DNA of 64,000 nucleotides from Mycteria americana (GCF_035582795.1 NC_134366.1:135184756-135248755), one strand, 5' to 3'; positions 1 to 13,974 are shown, counted from the stretch's first letter. The notes: a model not told the origin generated them from the letters alone. A program made the numbers and translations.

Positions 1-3000
1 CTCCTATTTAATAGTTCTAACAAAGCCAGCATGGTTAAACAAGCCCTGTAAATTGTAACTATTATTTTTTTTTCCTCAGAGAAATATAGGAAGTCACCAA
101 GACAAGAATCTAAAAACTTGATACTGGCTGCTGAAACCTAGTCTGATAGAGTATACTCAAACAATTTAGAAGACAATTTATTTGCCCAAGGACGTAGATT
201 ACAGAAGTGATGCTATTTAGGTTTTAGGATACATTTTAAATCTTTTCAGCAGTTTGTAAACATTAATGAATTAATTCTTGCAACCTGAGTCAGGTATACG
301 TATTTTTAAGCATATATAGGTTATGCATAGGTTTGGTCAAATTCACAGGGTAGTTTAACCTGAAATAAAAATAAATATAAAAATTCAAAAGTTGAAACAG
401 GGCATGTAGCACTTCATAAATAAAACATGATAAGTTTTCAGTGACTTAAAAACTGTACATCAATGTTAGTGGCCCATGAAGACTGCAACATAATGATAAA
501 TGATATAGAAGGGAGCCTTTTGAAGAGACTGTTTGTGTATGAAAGCTCCATCTCTGGCCAAGTGAACTTTTCTAGGCAAGTTTTCTGCAGGCTTATTTAG
601 TGTCCTAATTATTAAGGTGTGGTACATGAGACGTTATTAATTGATGTCCTCTGTGAATGGTGTCTGAAGCCACTTAGTCCAGCCCTTTGTTTCCAAATTG
701 TCTCTGCTTTTATTAACAAAGTTAAAAATGGCAAAGAGGAAACTGGTTTTTTTCATTCACTAGAAAACTGGAGCAAATTTTTTTTATATTGATCTGCAAT
801 AATAATGCATGTGTATATTTATTGGAACTGTCAGCAAGGCAAAGAAAGATTTTTGCCCATTTGTCATCACAACTCCTTTCTGAAGTATAAATAGAATAAT
901 TTCTGCTTTAGAAATAGGGAAAGGGGTGTGAGGAGAAGTAAATTTATTAAGGACGAAGTTTGTATTATAAATTTGAATTTATAAAAGTTTGATTAAGAAC
1001 AGTTTCTTGTTAATTTGGTGAGAGCATACATTACTCAAAGCTTTAGTATTATTTATCTCCACATTATGTAAAAGTAACAAAGTCAAATAATAGTAGGTGG
1101 TTTTTGGTTTTCTGAGGAGAAAACACTTTAGAATTACTTGTAAGCATAGTGGATATAAAGACTTCAATTTTAAACCCAGGAAATATCTAATAAAGTTCTT
1201 CTCCATTAAAGGTAATACTGTCTCTTGTTTTAAAGTCCACCACTATCAGAGGTTAAGTTCCTTCTTGAAGTCTACAGTAAAGGGCTCTTTACTGTAATTA
1301 CCTTGAAAACATGAAAGATGAGAATATTAACACATTTGCAGCTTTAGGACAGAGATTAAGAGCTTTGTTTTCCATCTCTCTGTCTTTTGATTTCTGGATT
1401 TAAATGCATAGAGAGTAAATCTAAGTAGTATTGTAAGAACAAACCCTGTAATAAAATGTGTTTATCCCCTTGGGAGACAACAATTAGGTTAGAAAGAGTG
1501 CAACTGATTTTCTTAGTTTGCCAAAAGTTTACTTCTTCCTGTTGGAAGCATAAATTGATTGTTTGGAATATGTAAGAAGCCTGTAAAGAAAAGAGTTTGA
1601 CTATTCCCATTTTCATTTTTGCCGTTTTGAAACTATTAAATAAGGTCCTTGCATTTTTTTCTAGCTTTGTAGAAAGCTAATGGGCATTTTATGTCCTGAA
1701 CATTATCTATGAATAGAAATTTCATGTTAAATTTACAGTAAATAATGTGTAGCAGGTTTTAAAATACATGAAGAGAATTAGTGCTTCATGTTGGAAGAAT
1801 GTATTCTATACACAGGATGTCCATGTAACCTTTAGAAAAGACAGTACTTCAGTTTTCTGAAATATAAAGAAACTATATTTTTATTCCATATTGCAAACGC
1901 TGGTTGAATTAAATCAGAATTTGAAGGTAAAAGATATACAGAGCAATTATATATTGTTTTAAGTATATGGACTATATATTTATATATATGTATAAGCACT
2001 CCAATCAAATAGCTTAAATAAATTCAGTTAAGCTGGGGCATAGGCAAAACTGACGTTACTGAGTGCACATGGTTTGTATGATATGGAGGATGTTTTTCAG
2101 GGTTATAAGCAGGCTGTTTGTTTTTTGCGATACTTTAAAACCAAACAAATTTCAGCCAGGGACAGTATTGCATCCTTGGGGTTCACTTTGTTTCAGCTGC
2201 CATTTTCTGACATTAAAAAGTAATATGGACAATTATCTTCTGAAAAGATGATTGTGGAGACTTTCAGAAGTCTGGGCTAGACTGTAGCCCAAAACCAAAC
2301 TCAGTGTTTTGTTTCTTTACAAGATCTCTTGATAATCAAGAGAGTTCCTGATCTTGGTCCTATTTTTAGAGTTTCCATAATACAGTGTTATGACCAAAAG
2401 CATGACACTTCAGAGGACCATTACAGGTGAAGGCACATAAGCGTGAGCAAGATCTGATCTCAGTCTGAGTCAGCTGTTGGGTGCTCAACATTTCTGAAAA
2501 AACAGACAGTTTACAGGTAGCTAAGGATCTAGAAACCTAGATCCAGTTACATGTTTGTGAAGCCTGTCACTGTAATACAGCATCTAAATAATAATGAAGC
2601 TATGAATCAACCAAAAAAAGGCAACGAGGCTGAAGCATAATGCCTAAATACAATTGGGTCAAATTAAGATTGATTAAGTGACCACAAAACTCAGGTTTGC
2701 TAATGTTTCAGGGCAGTATTCAACAGCTAAAATTGAATGTATTTGAGCATTACATTACATTAAATTTTAAACTCTTTTAAGTATATTAAATTTATTTCTC
2801 ATTTTATTTCCATTTGGCTTTTAAGAAAAATATAAAAGCAAGTTCAATATTATCTATTTTTTAAATTATTGTAAATACTTAATTCAAGAAGCAAGTTGGA
2901 GAATATTCTACTTAATATGTAACTGTGAATGGGAAGACTACACATTTGTACTGTTAATATGTGGTCAGGTTAATTTAAAATATTGTTTCTACAGATACAG

Positions 3001-5594
3001 TGGAAATTCTAATTTCAGCTGACCACTCAAGGTAATAAAACCTGATCTCACAAATATTTGTAGAAAATGTACACAAGAAGGTCAAAGCATCATGTAAAGA
3101 ATTGATGTATAAAACTGAGGAAACATTTTCAGGATATTTCTTATTCTTATTACTTCCCTTGCTGTGAATTCTCTTAAATTCAAAGTTACCCTCCCGTAAT
3201 TTATATGAAACCAAATTAAGCATAGCCCTGGTTAATATTTCAAAATATATTATGGAATTTCAGTGGGTCTAGCAATAAGTAATTAATATTTAACATTTGC
3301 ATACATTATATTTTCAAAATATGCTCAAAGTATATTTTGTATTTACTACTTTATAAAATACAGTTGTATAGGAATCTTAATGTAACCCCAGGTTGTTTTT
3401 TTGCAGTATACAAGAAAAGGCATTTAATGTCTAAGTATAATTAAGCACAAACTGTTTGAACTTTTGAAGCTGAGAGCTGGGCTTGTTTCCTAAACGATCT
3501 GGAAGGGCAAATATCTTTTACAAACAAAAATGTTGGCAATCGCTGTGGTAAGTGGCTGTTGGGAAGCCCTGTACAAGCACTGTCGCCTTCTTTGGAGCAT
3601 TTTACATGTCTTTATTTAGACCGAGTAGAGAATTGTTAGAAGAAAAAAACCACATTTCCGTTCTTAGCAGCCATCTCCCTTGACTGACTGGGTATTTCTG
3701 TCAAGCAGAGGGTTTTAGCGCGATGGGGCGATGAGGCTGAGGAGCTGTCAAACACTCTGTTTAACAGCAAATGGGTTCGTGATGGATTAGCTGCGTGCCT
3801 CGTACCGGAGCGCGACAGGCCCAGGTGACACGAGCTGAGGTCCTCTGCCACCATGCAAACAGGTCAGCGTCCCAGGGAGACAGACTGGGATGCCATCAAC
3901 GTTCAGTGCTCTTCAAGACATGAATTTGGATCTGGAAACCTAATCCCCTGGATAATTGTCCTTTCCAATATGCTTCAATACAAATGAACTTTATTTTATC
4001 ATTAATCCTCACAAATAAAGTTGCCTTGATCTCAAAACTTTGTTTTGTCTCTAGACAGATATCGGTATTTCTCTGAACTTGCTTACTGCTGGCAGATTTT
4101 AATATCCCAGTCATATTGCTGTCTGTCTTCTGATATGCCTGCATCTTTTATTCAGGAGAGCTGTTTGATACTGCTAATTTGTGGTACATTAACTGTGGGC
4201 TCTTTTATTGTAATGGTACTCAGAAGAACAATAACCTTGCAGCATTTTACAGGAACCCAATATGTGTTGAAGTGATTTAATTGCAAAGCTCATGTTCTTT
4301 CAAATTATTTTGTCTTTGCTTGTATTTAAATATGTATAAATGGTCAATAGTTTATAAGTGATATATGTTGCAAATCAAGTAACAAAATCACATCATCTTA
4401 TGTATGGGATGCTATTCTGTGGAGATGAACACATAACTACTCTGGGCTTGATGTTAGCCTGTCATATATCTAGAAACTCTTGTTTTCCATTGTGTTTTGT
4501 TGTTGTGTTCTGTGTGGCATCCTCAGGAAAGTGTCTCACAGTGAAGTCTTTCAGTCTCTTAACTTAGCCTTTTGAGTTTCATCCTCTGCTATCACCTGTC
4601 TCCTTTCTGCATGGAAGGGGAAGCGGCTTCATTTCTAAGCAGACCCTTCATCAACTTTTTTATTCTCAGAAAAAAGTACTGGTATTGCCTTCAAAGTTAG
4701 ACTGTCTAGGTACAATTCTCCATAAGTTTCCACTGCTGAAATAGAGGGGAGTTTCCCTTCAGGGCAGCAGTTATTTTATTATTCATGGCTCCATGCTGGC
4801 CCCTTCCAAGAAGATGCCTACTCCTGGTTGCCAGGTTTCTTGGTATGATGTGAAGGTCTTCCTTTATGTGAATCCACAATGGTCAAACATTTGTTTTGTT
4901 TTGTTTCTTTCACAAGTTATACATGGAAAAATATCTCCACAGGTTTTGAAATGTGGCAGTTAAACTTACCTAACCAAGGTCCAAAGGAAAAGCATCCATG
5001 AACACTTGCATCCCAGAGCTAATCACCCTGCGAGGGGATCTAAGTGAACTGGTTACTTTCTTGGAAGGAGAAACTCACATCAGCTGTGTAAACTCCTGCA
5101 TTCTAGCTCAGTGGGAAGAAAAGCTTTCTAATGCTACCTGTAAGACCTTGTCTTCTGTTATACAAAGGGATGAGTTAGACTTACACCATGGTCCAGATTT
5201 TGTGTCCCTCAAAGAAAACCACTTCCTTGCAGGATGCTAGGAGATTCTGACTGCATCTTTATCATGGGCATCTTTTCCTTTGCCATGTATTATATTCATA
5301 CATTTCTACAAGATATTTAAATTGATAGGGTTTTTTTTTTTATTTTTTTTTTCCTTCATCTGGGTTTATTAAAATATGTTATGCTTTAGGTGCCCTTTTT
5401 TTGTGCAGTAGCATTAAAATCAGTTCGGAGGAAACAGTTACTAATGCTGTTTGTCTAATCTACAAGATTTAGGATGTAAAGAATTGCTGTGTGGCATCTG
5501 AAGGACGTTTGATACAGCCAAACGGTAACGGTATTCCTTCTTTGGATGAGGTGCTGCTAAAACTTTTGCCAGTAGGTTGGTAGAAGGGAGGGAC
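1..5594. other. Unique AT-rich noncoding DNA
   Basis: No gene or clear repeat is recognisable. Open frames here are short (under about 90 codons), overlap on both strands and show no domain. Visible local structure is an alternating AT stretch at about 1971-1993, a broken T run at 5331-5352, and a CpG-richer patch at about 3540-3860 listed separately. It reads as intergenic or intronic DNA. Confidence 0.6.
3540..3860. other. CpG-richer patch in AT-rich DNA
   Basis: About 15 CpG dinucleotides fall within roughly 320 bp, clustered at 3715-3735 and 3790-3835, while the surrounding kilobases are nearly CpG-free. No long open frame or recognised repeat explains it. It could be a small regulatory element, a decayed GC-rich repeat, or chance. 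Confidence 0.3.
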
Positions 5595-5745
5595 TAGCAG
5601 TCATCAGCACATTTGCAGACAGCAAATCATTTAGGCGTCTTAATTCAGGCTTGGGGAAGAATGAATGGAACTCAGTGTCGTGAAAGCCTGAGAGATTCAT
5701 TATAAATACATGCAAAGCAATGCACACTGGAAGGAATAATTTGAG
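5595..5745 (+). mobile_element. Ancient CR1-like LINE fragment (reverse transcriptase region)
   Basis: One plus-strand frame reads STFADSKSF at about 5606-5632 and, after about 25 codons with one stop, CKAMHTGRNN. These match the order of the CR1 reverse-transcriptase FADD active-site segment and the downstream KCKVLHLGRNN segment, both legible in the younger copies at 23.5 and 54 kb. The spacing is about nine codons shorter than in those copies, and the second catalytic Asp of FADD reads as Ser. The fragment is strongly decayed and cannot be active. A chance match is possible, but two ordered motifs in one frame make it plausible. Confidence 0.5.
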
Positions 5746-7860
5746 ATGCCTTGGATCCCGATTCTTTGTGTCCACACAATTAGATAGTTCTAACAACCTG
5801 GCTTGTTCTTTTTTTTTTAAATCTCAAGGAGACTCTGTGTCACTTTACTTTCTAGAAGGAGTGCTCTCACAGTACTTCATAATACTTACTAAGGGTACTA
5901 GTACCCTTGTGGTTTCTTACTAATGAGATAGCTTCTCTAACGCCTTCTCAAAGGAGACACTTCATCGACAGGATTGTTTGGTAGGTCAAATTGGAGGCAT
6001 GGCCCTTCAGGAAACATTTTGGAGCCTGTGGTTCTTGCACAGTACGCCAAGCGTACCATTGGCAGCAGTGGCCAAAGGCAAAGGCACGCTGAGCCAGCTA
6101 CCAGAAACTTAGGAGCTATCGTCAACAGGACTCATTATCTTAACATTAGTAGCTCAGTTATATAGATAAGTTACTGCTTTACTAAAACAGATGGGATGGC
6201 TGCAGTTCAGCACCATTCAGCTGAATTATCAGGTGAAATTTAGCTGCTACTACACAAAAGAAGTAGAGGGTCACAGAGAAAGCATGAGTGGACAGACTGG
6301 AAGCAATGTTTACCCAGGGAGATCTAATCAGTACTCAGGTGGTTGGGAACAGGGATGGCCAGTTTTAATTAGTCCTCGGAGACATGAGAAACATGTGGCA
6401 AGCTACTTACTGTTCGTTTTGGATAAACAGACAATATGAAATACCCAGCACTACACTTGCGGCTGTAATTAGGGGTTACCATTTTTCATGCTGCTGTTTA
6501 CTTGGTCACTAATTGGTACAGCCATGTGTTTTGATCTAAGTGAGATTCATTTACCTAGCTGTCACTAAAGTTTCTGGTTTTCTGTTTAGACAACAATCAA
6601 TCCAAGAACATGGGAAAAAATCAGTCAGTTTACCTTTATCAGTCAGTTTTTTACTACTGGAAAGTAGTTCAGGGCTGATGACCTGAAGCATTCCGTTAGG
6701 ATTAGTTAAAATTCTGTGTACAAAATGGAGTTTTACAGCTCCACATTGAGTTGCTTCCTTCCTCCTCTTCACTGCCCTCTCATCAAGGGAATCCCAGGAA
6801 TTACTTAAAAAAAAAAAAAAGCTAAGATTATGGTGATGGCTTTCTGTTTGATAATGCCTGTCCAGAACAAACCAGATTTATTGTAATTTCATAAAGTTTT
6901 GCTATGTAGGGCTTTTTTTTCTGAAAGACCCAAAGACAGTGTACTTGGAACTGAAATCTCATATACTATCTGACGTAGCCACCGGTTCAGTATCATGCCA
7001 ACTAAAAGTAGTTTTTCTCACTGTACGTTGCCTCTTGTTACCTCAGCGTGCTCGAGCAAGGAAAAAGCTCATCATTCCTGTGTGAGTTTATTCATGGAAA
7101 AATGATAATTGGTGAAATGGGGAATAATCTATTACAGATTTACTGTCGATTTTATTTTAGAAATCTCTGTATTCCTTCCTCATGAGGCAATATTTAAACT
7201 TCAGTGCTACTATTGTATCTTTAATACTGTATCATTATAATGTATGTAATAACTAAAGCATGGGCTTCTATGGGCTAAATGATATTAATGTTAACAGAAG
7301 CACAGCTAGACAAACCACAAGTGTGCTCGGGTATGCTGTTTGAAATAAACGAAGCGGAAATTTACCACTGTGAGTTGTACAACGTGAGATACGGTACCGT
7401 CTCATTTGATTGCAACTGATCTTCAGGCATGTCCGCTGGCTGCAAAGAAAACTAGACATCTCTTGTTTGTATGTTGCAAAAGGGATGTGACTCTTTTTAG
7501 CGTATCCTGAGGGAACCGGTACCCTGCTGGTACAGCAAGGAAGGAAGCACAATGTATCCTCTGTGTTAAAGCTGGCGTGGGTTGGTTTTCCCATCCTACA
7601 CATGGAGTAGGTAACCCAAGGAGGGATGACAGCCCTCTGAGGCATAGTTCCTAGCAAAGCAGTCTCCCTGTTTGTTATTTCTTTGTGAGACTGTACTAAA
7701 ATTTAATGTGGTACTAAAGTTAGGGATGTTGAGGCATTTTCTGGGAAAATATTTCTGCTGAAAAATAGGTTTGCCAGTCCGTCCGTTCCCCCCCTGCCCC
7801 AGCGTGCCTTTTTGCAGAGTCTGTTTTAGACAGAATTCCTATGCTGGAGGAAAAAAAAAA
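5746..7860. other. Unique noncoding DNA
   Basis: No gene recognised. The longest frame, 7268-7657 on the minus strand, opens on TTG, has no domain and is treated as chance. An A-run sits at about 6807-6821. A C-rich, CpG-containing stretch lies at 7778-7806. Confidence 0.55.
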
Positions 7861-7946
7861 GAGTTATGAAAATGTCCTCTTTAAAGACTTTGAAAAAATT
7901 TCAGAGTTGTGAAAATGTCCTCTTTTAAGACTTTGAAAAAATTTCA
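7861..7946. repeat. 43-bp tandem duplication (2 copies)
   Basis: Copy 1 is 7861-7903 and copy 2 is 7904-7946, directly abutting, equal in length and differing at two positions. Each begins GAGTT(A/G)TGAAAATG and ends with TTGAAAAAATTTCA. The near-identity suggests a fairly recent local duplication. No function is implied. Confidence 0.95.
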
Positions 7947-10900
7947 AATGAGCGAGTAGCAGGCTAGTGTTCACGAGCCTCAGGCTGAGAAGTCAGCTCG
8001 TCTTGTGCTGTCTGCTGCTAATAAGCCATAGTTTCTCTCTGCTGTGTGATCTTGAATGAGCACAAACACACAGGTCACATGTACAGCATTGTATAGAATA
8101 TCCCTCCTGGGCTTTCATTTAGTAACGAAAGTATACAACAAAGGTGTGTGTAGTAATTCTGAGTAACTTACACTTTCCTACTCAAAGTCTCCCACTTAAG
8201 GCTTTTTCTTAATGACTTAGTCTGCCAATGGTGTCTTAAAACCTTTGTTTCCATTTTTTCCCTTGGGAGAAAGTCCTAAATGGTTCCTTTCCATCCATCC
8301 ATCCATCCAGTCCATCGGATCTTCACTCTCCACTGAGGAGCATTGCTTTCATCAGCTAGTCAACCTTGTAGTCACCTGTTCTTAGTCTTAGTTCTCCACC
8401 TCCCGAGCACTGAAGGACATTAGGCACGGTTCTGTCTCTCTTGTGTGCCTAGAAGGCTCCTAAGTCACTCACAGCAGGAATAACTACTGCAAATGTGCTC
8501 TTGATTCCAATATTGGCAAAGATTGTGTGGAAAACCAGAGGGAGATGATAGTTTCTGAAGTATAATCAGTCATTCTAAAAAGCAGAAAATTAAATTACAT
8601 GATTTTGGAATAGCTCCACAATTAGGGTATTGCTGTATTTACCTCTATGTTCCTATCAGATGAAATCTGTGTAAGAAGGTGTGGCAGCGTCTGTGAGGGC
8701 AGCAAAGACGTGTGGTTTTGCTAGGTTGGAGGCTCAGAGGAAACATTATTTAGGAGAAGTTTAACAAGCATGCTGGGTCTACAGAGCTGTGGTTCTTTCT
8801 GCTGTTTGCTACTTGCACTGTGACTGTGTTTACTAGTTACACTATCAACATGGCATATTTTTGTCAAAATTAACAGTAATAATTTTGTACTCCAGCACTG
8901 ATATTTCCCTGAAATGCATGTGCCATTGTGGGTTAAATAAGAAAGTTGAACCTTTCCTTCGAGATTATGTCAAATCTGCTGGAATTTCTTCACTGTTCAT
9001 TGAAGTTCTTTTTCTGTCCCTACAAATGTACCTATTACCAAATGCAATAGTTAAGAAAACAGACAAATTTTGTGATAGAAACTTTGTCTGCTTCTAAAAG
9101 TGAGGAAAAACACTGTGGAGTGATTGGGACACTTTTTTAATGTTTATTTCAAATTTTCACTTGCACTCTTTTCACAAGGACTAGGAACTTTTAGAAACTA
9201 GGAAAAATAATAAAATTTAGTTTTAATGTGGGCACAGGGGTCAATTGACAAACTTGAACTGGAGCATCATCCATTTACAGTTCATGCTCACTTCATTATA
9301 TATTTATTCCCTTTGCTTGCCTAAGTCTGATATTTTGGAACTCAGCATTGTCCGTATGGATGCCTGTGTTATTGAAGAGGTTTTGATTGTGCATCCGATT
9401 TCTGTATCACGGTTTCAGTTCCAGCCATGTGTCCCACAGTGTGTGCCAGGAGGATGACAGAAGAGCACTAGTGGTATGACCATAGCATTTCACTGCCACC
9501 TTCTGTGCCTGCCCTGTTGGACAAAAGACAGCTACCTCCAGGAGTTTGGAAACTTCCAGTATTTATGTATGTGTACAAATTTATGTATGTGTATAAAAAG
9601 AACAAATTGAGGAAATGGATTTAGTAATTTGCTCCTTGATAGGAGTTTTCTATGATTTGCTGGTCCTGGGGTGGTGCCATTCAACAGGGAAGCATAGATG
9701 AGTTGACTTCACTCTTCAGGGTTTTTTCAAGTTAATGGAGCTTTTCATGTGTACATGAACAAGGTCAGAGATTATGGCAGTATTTATGGACTTGATTCAG
9801 AGGGACAGCATACTCAGTGTCTGTCAGGACAGGAACCTGTAAAGTAAAAGGGTGATGGATATGCCAAGCTGCTTTTGTTCTTCCTGTGTGTTTGTTCTGC
9901 ATTGTAGTCTTACTTGTAATTATCGTTTCCACTCTGGTGCTGCGTAGTGCTTCATTGTTTAAGAGTATATTGCAATTTGTCAATCTTATGCTGCATTTTA
10001 CTTCCTCAGAGAACTGTGAGGATATATGAAAAATTTGAAATCAGGTTATTTATAGAAGACCATTATAAAATCTTTGTGACAGTCATGTCCCTGCTTGTTC
10101 TCTGCTTGTGGGTGCTCACCAGCCTGTTGTATTGGGCCCATGACTTTTAAGATGACTGAATCTGAGAACTGCTCAGAAACTCTTATGTCTGGACTATGGG
10201 ATACTGAGCTTCCCTGTGGTGTGGAGCTCTCAGACTGGCTGCCGTACAACCAGAGATCAATGGGGAGAAGTCTGTTCCTCTGTATAGATGATACGAATGT
10301 CCCACCAGAGCTCTGTGCTCATGGACATGCTGCATTACTATTTCACCTTGGAAGGGTCTTATGACAGCGTAAGCCATATACACTCTATCATGCACACAGC
10401 ACAAGAGACACTGAAAAATGATAGGTGTCTACCCCCAAAATCTTCCTTATTTGGCTTCCTGACAGACTGGAACTGCTCTGTCTCCCACAGACCATGCATC
10501 CCTCCCCGGCTCTTGGTTGCAGTCAGAGCCTGTTTTTCCATAGCAGTCTCCCTCTTTCTTCTTGAACTTTTCCCTCCTCTAATCTTCAGTGAGTTAGAGT
10601 CACCAGAAAAGCAATAGCCCTAGGCTGGTGGTCTTGGTTGGGCTACTAGGACAACATTGTGCTACAAGGACGGGATCAATCAATTGCTGATGGGTCTTTC
10701 AGGGACAGATGAAGGGAAAGACACAGCAAGTAACATACAGGAAGCCCTTCCAGCAAGGTTGTAAACTGGAAATCAGGACTTCAAGTAGATGAATTTCTAT
10801 GTAGTCATAGTTTTGATGCATTTTAAGGAAGCCACAGGCTAAAGCTTCATAATAAAAATGAATTAGTATTTGTTGGGAAAATGTATTCAAATACATTTTT

Positions 10901-12177
10901 TCCAGTTGTTGATTTAACGTTTCCTTTGAAAGCAGCTATAGTCTTTGGTAACTAATTCTATGACAATTAAAATGAAATGTGTAAAAGTGCTGAATTATCT
11001 CTGTCTCAGCACAATAAAACTGGACATACTTGCCAGTGCAAGTAGATCTTTTCCCTTCTAATTTGCTAAGGTTATCACAAGAGTCTTGAAATATAGCCTA
11101 TTTGTGCAGGTCTAATTTCCAGCCAACTCAACCACTACTTCATGTTTTTTTTAATATGTTTTGTACAAAAAATAAATTAGGTATTTGGAAGGAACTCACT
11201 ATATTTCAAAATACCCGAGTGAGCCTTTTGCTACAGGGATCGTGCTATTTAATTGCAGATAACATTGCTGCAAAACTGTGGCTCTTTTTCAGGATTTGTT
11301 TGACAGGGATGGGTCCCTCACTGAGTAAAACCAAACGGATGGCTGCAGGTGACTGACCCTTCGCTCTCTTGTGTTACTAATTCTCGCTACTTTGGATGGG
11401 AGCTAAACAAATGCAATGCTGTTTTGTTGTTCCACATGTTCCATATACGTGGTACAGGCAGGTGATTTAAAATCTACAATGTTTTCACTGACTTGTGGCT
11501 GTGCTGAACACTTCATTATTTCTTTTCATGTTGTCCCTTTCCCATCTGTTATATATATACATGTTGTACATTGTCTTACTAAATGTCTTGGAGCAGGTAC
11601 TATGTCATTGCTGATTGTTTTGGTCACCCCTGTTTTTTAAGTGCTTCTTCATTAAAATAAATAACTTTATGCCCTATAATGATAGTAACCTCTAGTTACA
11701 AGAAAGATGAACAATAGTGTCTGAAAAGGATGTTGATAGTGTAATTTTAATGGGGTTCTGATTGGAATATTTGTTAGTTTGAAAAAAATCATAAAGTATA
11801 AACTTTACGTCCAGTTTTCAAGCCTGAATTCTACTTCATGTTACGTGAATATAATCTGCATATGTACATTATGCTGCTTCAGGCTTGGATATTCACAAGA
11901 TAGAATAAACAAATTAATACAAAAGCATATAATGTAGACTCTGGGTTTGGGTGGGGGTTTTTTTGGTATTACCAGAGGACTACTCTTTTAAAGAATAAGG
12001 AAATCATCCTACAATTAAAAACCCAAAGATTCTGCATAGGAAATGTTTTTTTAAAATGTAGATCATGGCGATTAGCCTAAGTACTGTGAGTTTAGCAGGA
12101 ACCAACAAAAGAGGGGGTGGCAGCTTTTTTTGAGTGTGGAATTGTTGATCTAGAGTGACGATACTGGTCCAATGCCT
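7947..12177. other. Unique noncoding DNA
   Basis: Apart from the microsatellite at 8291, nothing is recognised. The frames at 10095-10364 and 10288-10617 overlap each other and minus-strand frames, and show no family resemblance or splice-site framing. Composition is ordinary AT-rich avian intergenic or intronic DNA. Confidence 0.55.
8291..8309. repeat. Short (CATC)n microsatellite
   Basis: About 4.5 units of the tetranucleotide CATC/ATCC sit at this position, followed by the related TCCATCGGATC. It is short and probably only mildly polymorphic. Confidence 0.85.
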
Positions 12178-12535
12178 TGAAAAGTGGTTTTGGAGCCAGT
12201 TTTAGCATTTGCAGTGATGACCTTGCACGATAAGTAGTGCTTGTGAAATTTGGTGATGGATGAAGCCAGGAGGCATTGTCAAATCAAAGGCAGGGTGACT
12301 GAATGGAGAGAAATGCGTTGAAATTCATCAGTGCAAAATGCAAGACCTTGTATTTAGGGACTGATATTGGGATTTACTGCTCTTAACATAGAGCTATTCT
12401 GTTGCAAATAGCTGTGGAAGAGAAAGACATTATTTTATCATTTGCTAAAGAATGTCTGTAAGCAGTTAGGAAAAAAGTGTGCTAGCAACAGTCTGGATAC
12501 GATGACCCATAAAATCCCTTTCAATGTTCCTGTAT
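12178..12535 (+). mobile_element. Ancient CR1 LINE fragment (RT palm region), plus strand
   Basis: Several CR1 reverse-transcriptase segments occur in the right order on the plus strand: a decayed [12 protein letters not shown]...DL-like segment at about 12186-12225, a KFADD-like KFGDG with GGIV following at about 12247-12280, KFISAKCKTLYLG at about 12322-12360, and an EEKDL-like region near 12420. The stretch at 12500-12530 may be the 3' tail. Stops and indels are frequent. Divergence is much higher than in the CR1 copies at 23.5, 42-43 and 54 kb, so this is an old insertion. No coding capacity remains. Confidence 0.7.
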
Positions 12536-13974
12536 CAACTGCTGATTTAACAAATGCATATGCTGTTTGAAAACAAAAGTGAATACAGAAATGTTTCTTG
12601 AATACCTGATGTCTTTAATATAATGTATATACTTTTACAAGCAGTATTTTGAATAAACTAGCATGTCATGCGTGATGGAATATTGGCACTTATAATTCAT
12701 TCTTTATTTCTTCTTGCTTAATTCAATGTTTCTAAATAGAGAATTATCAGGTGGTAATATTCAAATGATTGATTTTTTTTCCCTTCATATACTTGCATGC
12801 TAAAAAATGCACATACAACTTTATGGCTGCTTTGGAGAAGACTCTGCAGCTCGTAATTGAGAGACATCAAGCTTTAGGGGAAGTTACATAAAAAAGAAAA
12901 AAAGCATCCAACTTTGGAATAATAGATGGAATGTGATAGGCTACCCTATTGCCTGGAGCTTAGTGTCTATGTTTCTGTATTGATTGAAATACTTTAATTG
13001 TGCATTCTGTCTCAGTTACAATTGTACATCCAATACTGCAATTCTAAGGAAGAGAATATTCTAATTAAATGATTTTTTTTAAAAAGGGAAATGTTTAATG
13101 ATACACATGTTTGTGTGATTACTTGGAACTCTTAAGTTATTTTGGAGCTCCAGCAAATGAAACACAAGATAATTTATATCATATAGTGGCATTCATACAC
13201 AGTAGCACAAAATGATTCAGAAGGAAGTTACTTCAAGCAACAGAGACAAAACAAGCCTTTAAGGTGTGATTTGAGGAGATAAATGGTTTTGTGGCTGAGA
13301 AGGGAGGAGAGGACTGAATTACAGACAAAGGAGGTAGAGAAAGCAAAAGCATGACCTTCCCAACTGGGGAGGGATGCAGGGACACCAAAAGGGGTGAGTA
13401 GAGCACCATGAGAAGAGGGGGTGGGTGAGCGTGAGATCAGAGCAGTCAGAGGAGAAGGTCAGCAAGAAGTTTTACCTTACAGGAATATATTTTTGAAAAT
13501 AATATAACTTTTTTCCTTTAGGTTCAGAGGTGGACAAGCTAAAAATGGGAGATACATCTTCTTGTCTCACAGAGTAAGATATGTATTTGGCTAAGGTATT
13601 TCTGGTGTTTTTAAAGCTGAGGGTAGAGAGGTGGGAGGAAAATAAAAAAAAAAAATGGTAGTAAGCTGGGATGTGTTGAAGAAGGCAGTCCTACAAGCCA
13701 CTGCTTCATCCCATGTTTAGTCCCTAAAGAAAGATGTATCTCATCTTTGGCTGTTGTATATAGTTTTCTTTTTTAAATTTCAGGGAGCAAAAGATATAAC
13801 ATACCTCTTCTGTTTAGCCATATATCACAAAATACCTCCCATCTTATTCTTGGCTAACAGTAAATGTAGCATGAGAAATATTCGGGACAATTTATTTACC
13901 TGTTGTTTCTGATAAGATATCCTATGATCATTCACTGTAGAATAAACCTTGAAATAATTTTTCTGCCGTCACTC
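12536..13974. other. Unique noncoding DNA with a purine-rich tract
   Basis: No gene recognised. AT-rich to about 13260, then a purine-rich plus strand at about 13270-13475 (GA-rich runs with few pyrimidines). An A-run lies at about 13645-13656. Confidence 0.5.

Noticed and set aside
7268..7657. 129-codon minus-strand open frame
   Set aside because: Opens on TTG, has no recognisable domain and lacks splice-site framing. Taken as a chance frame.
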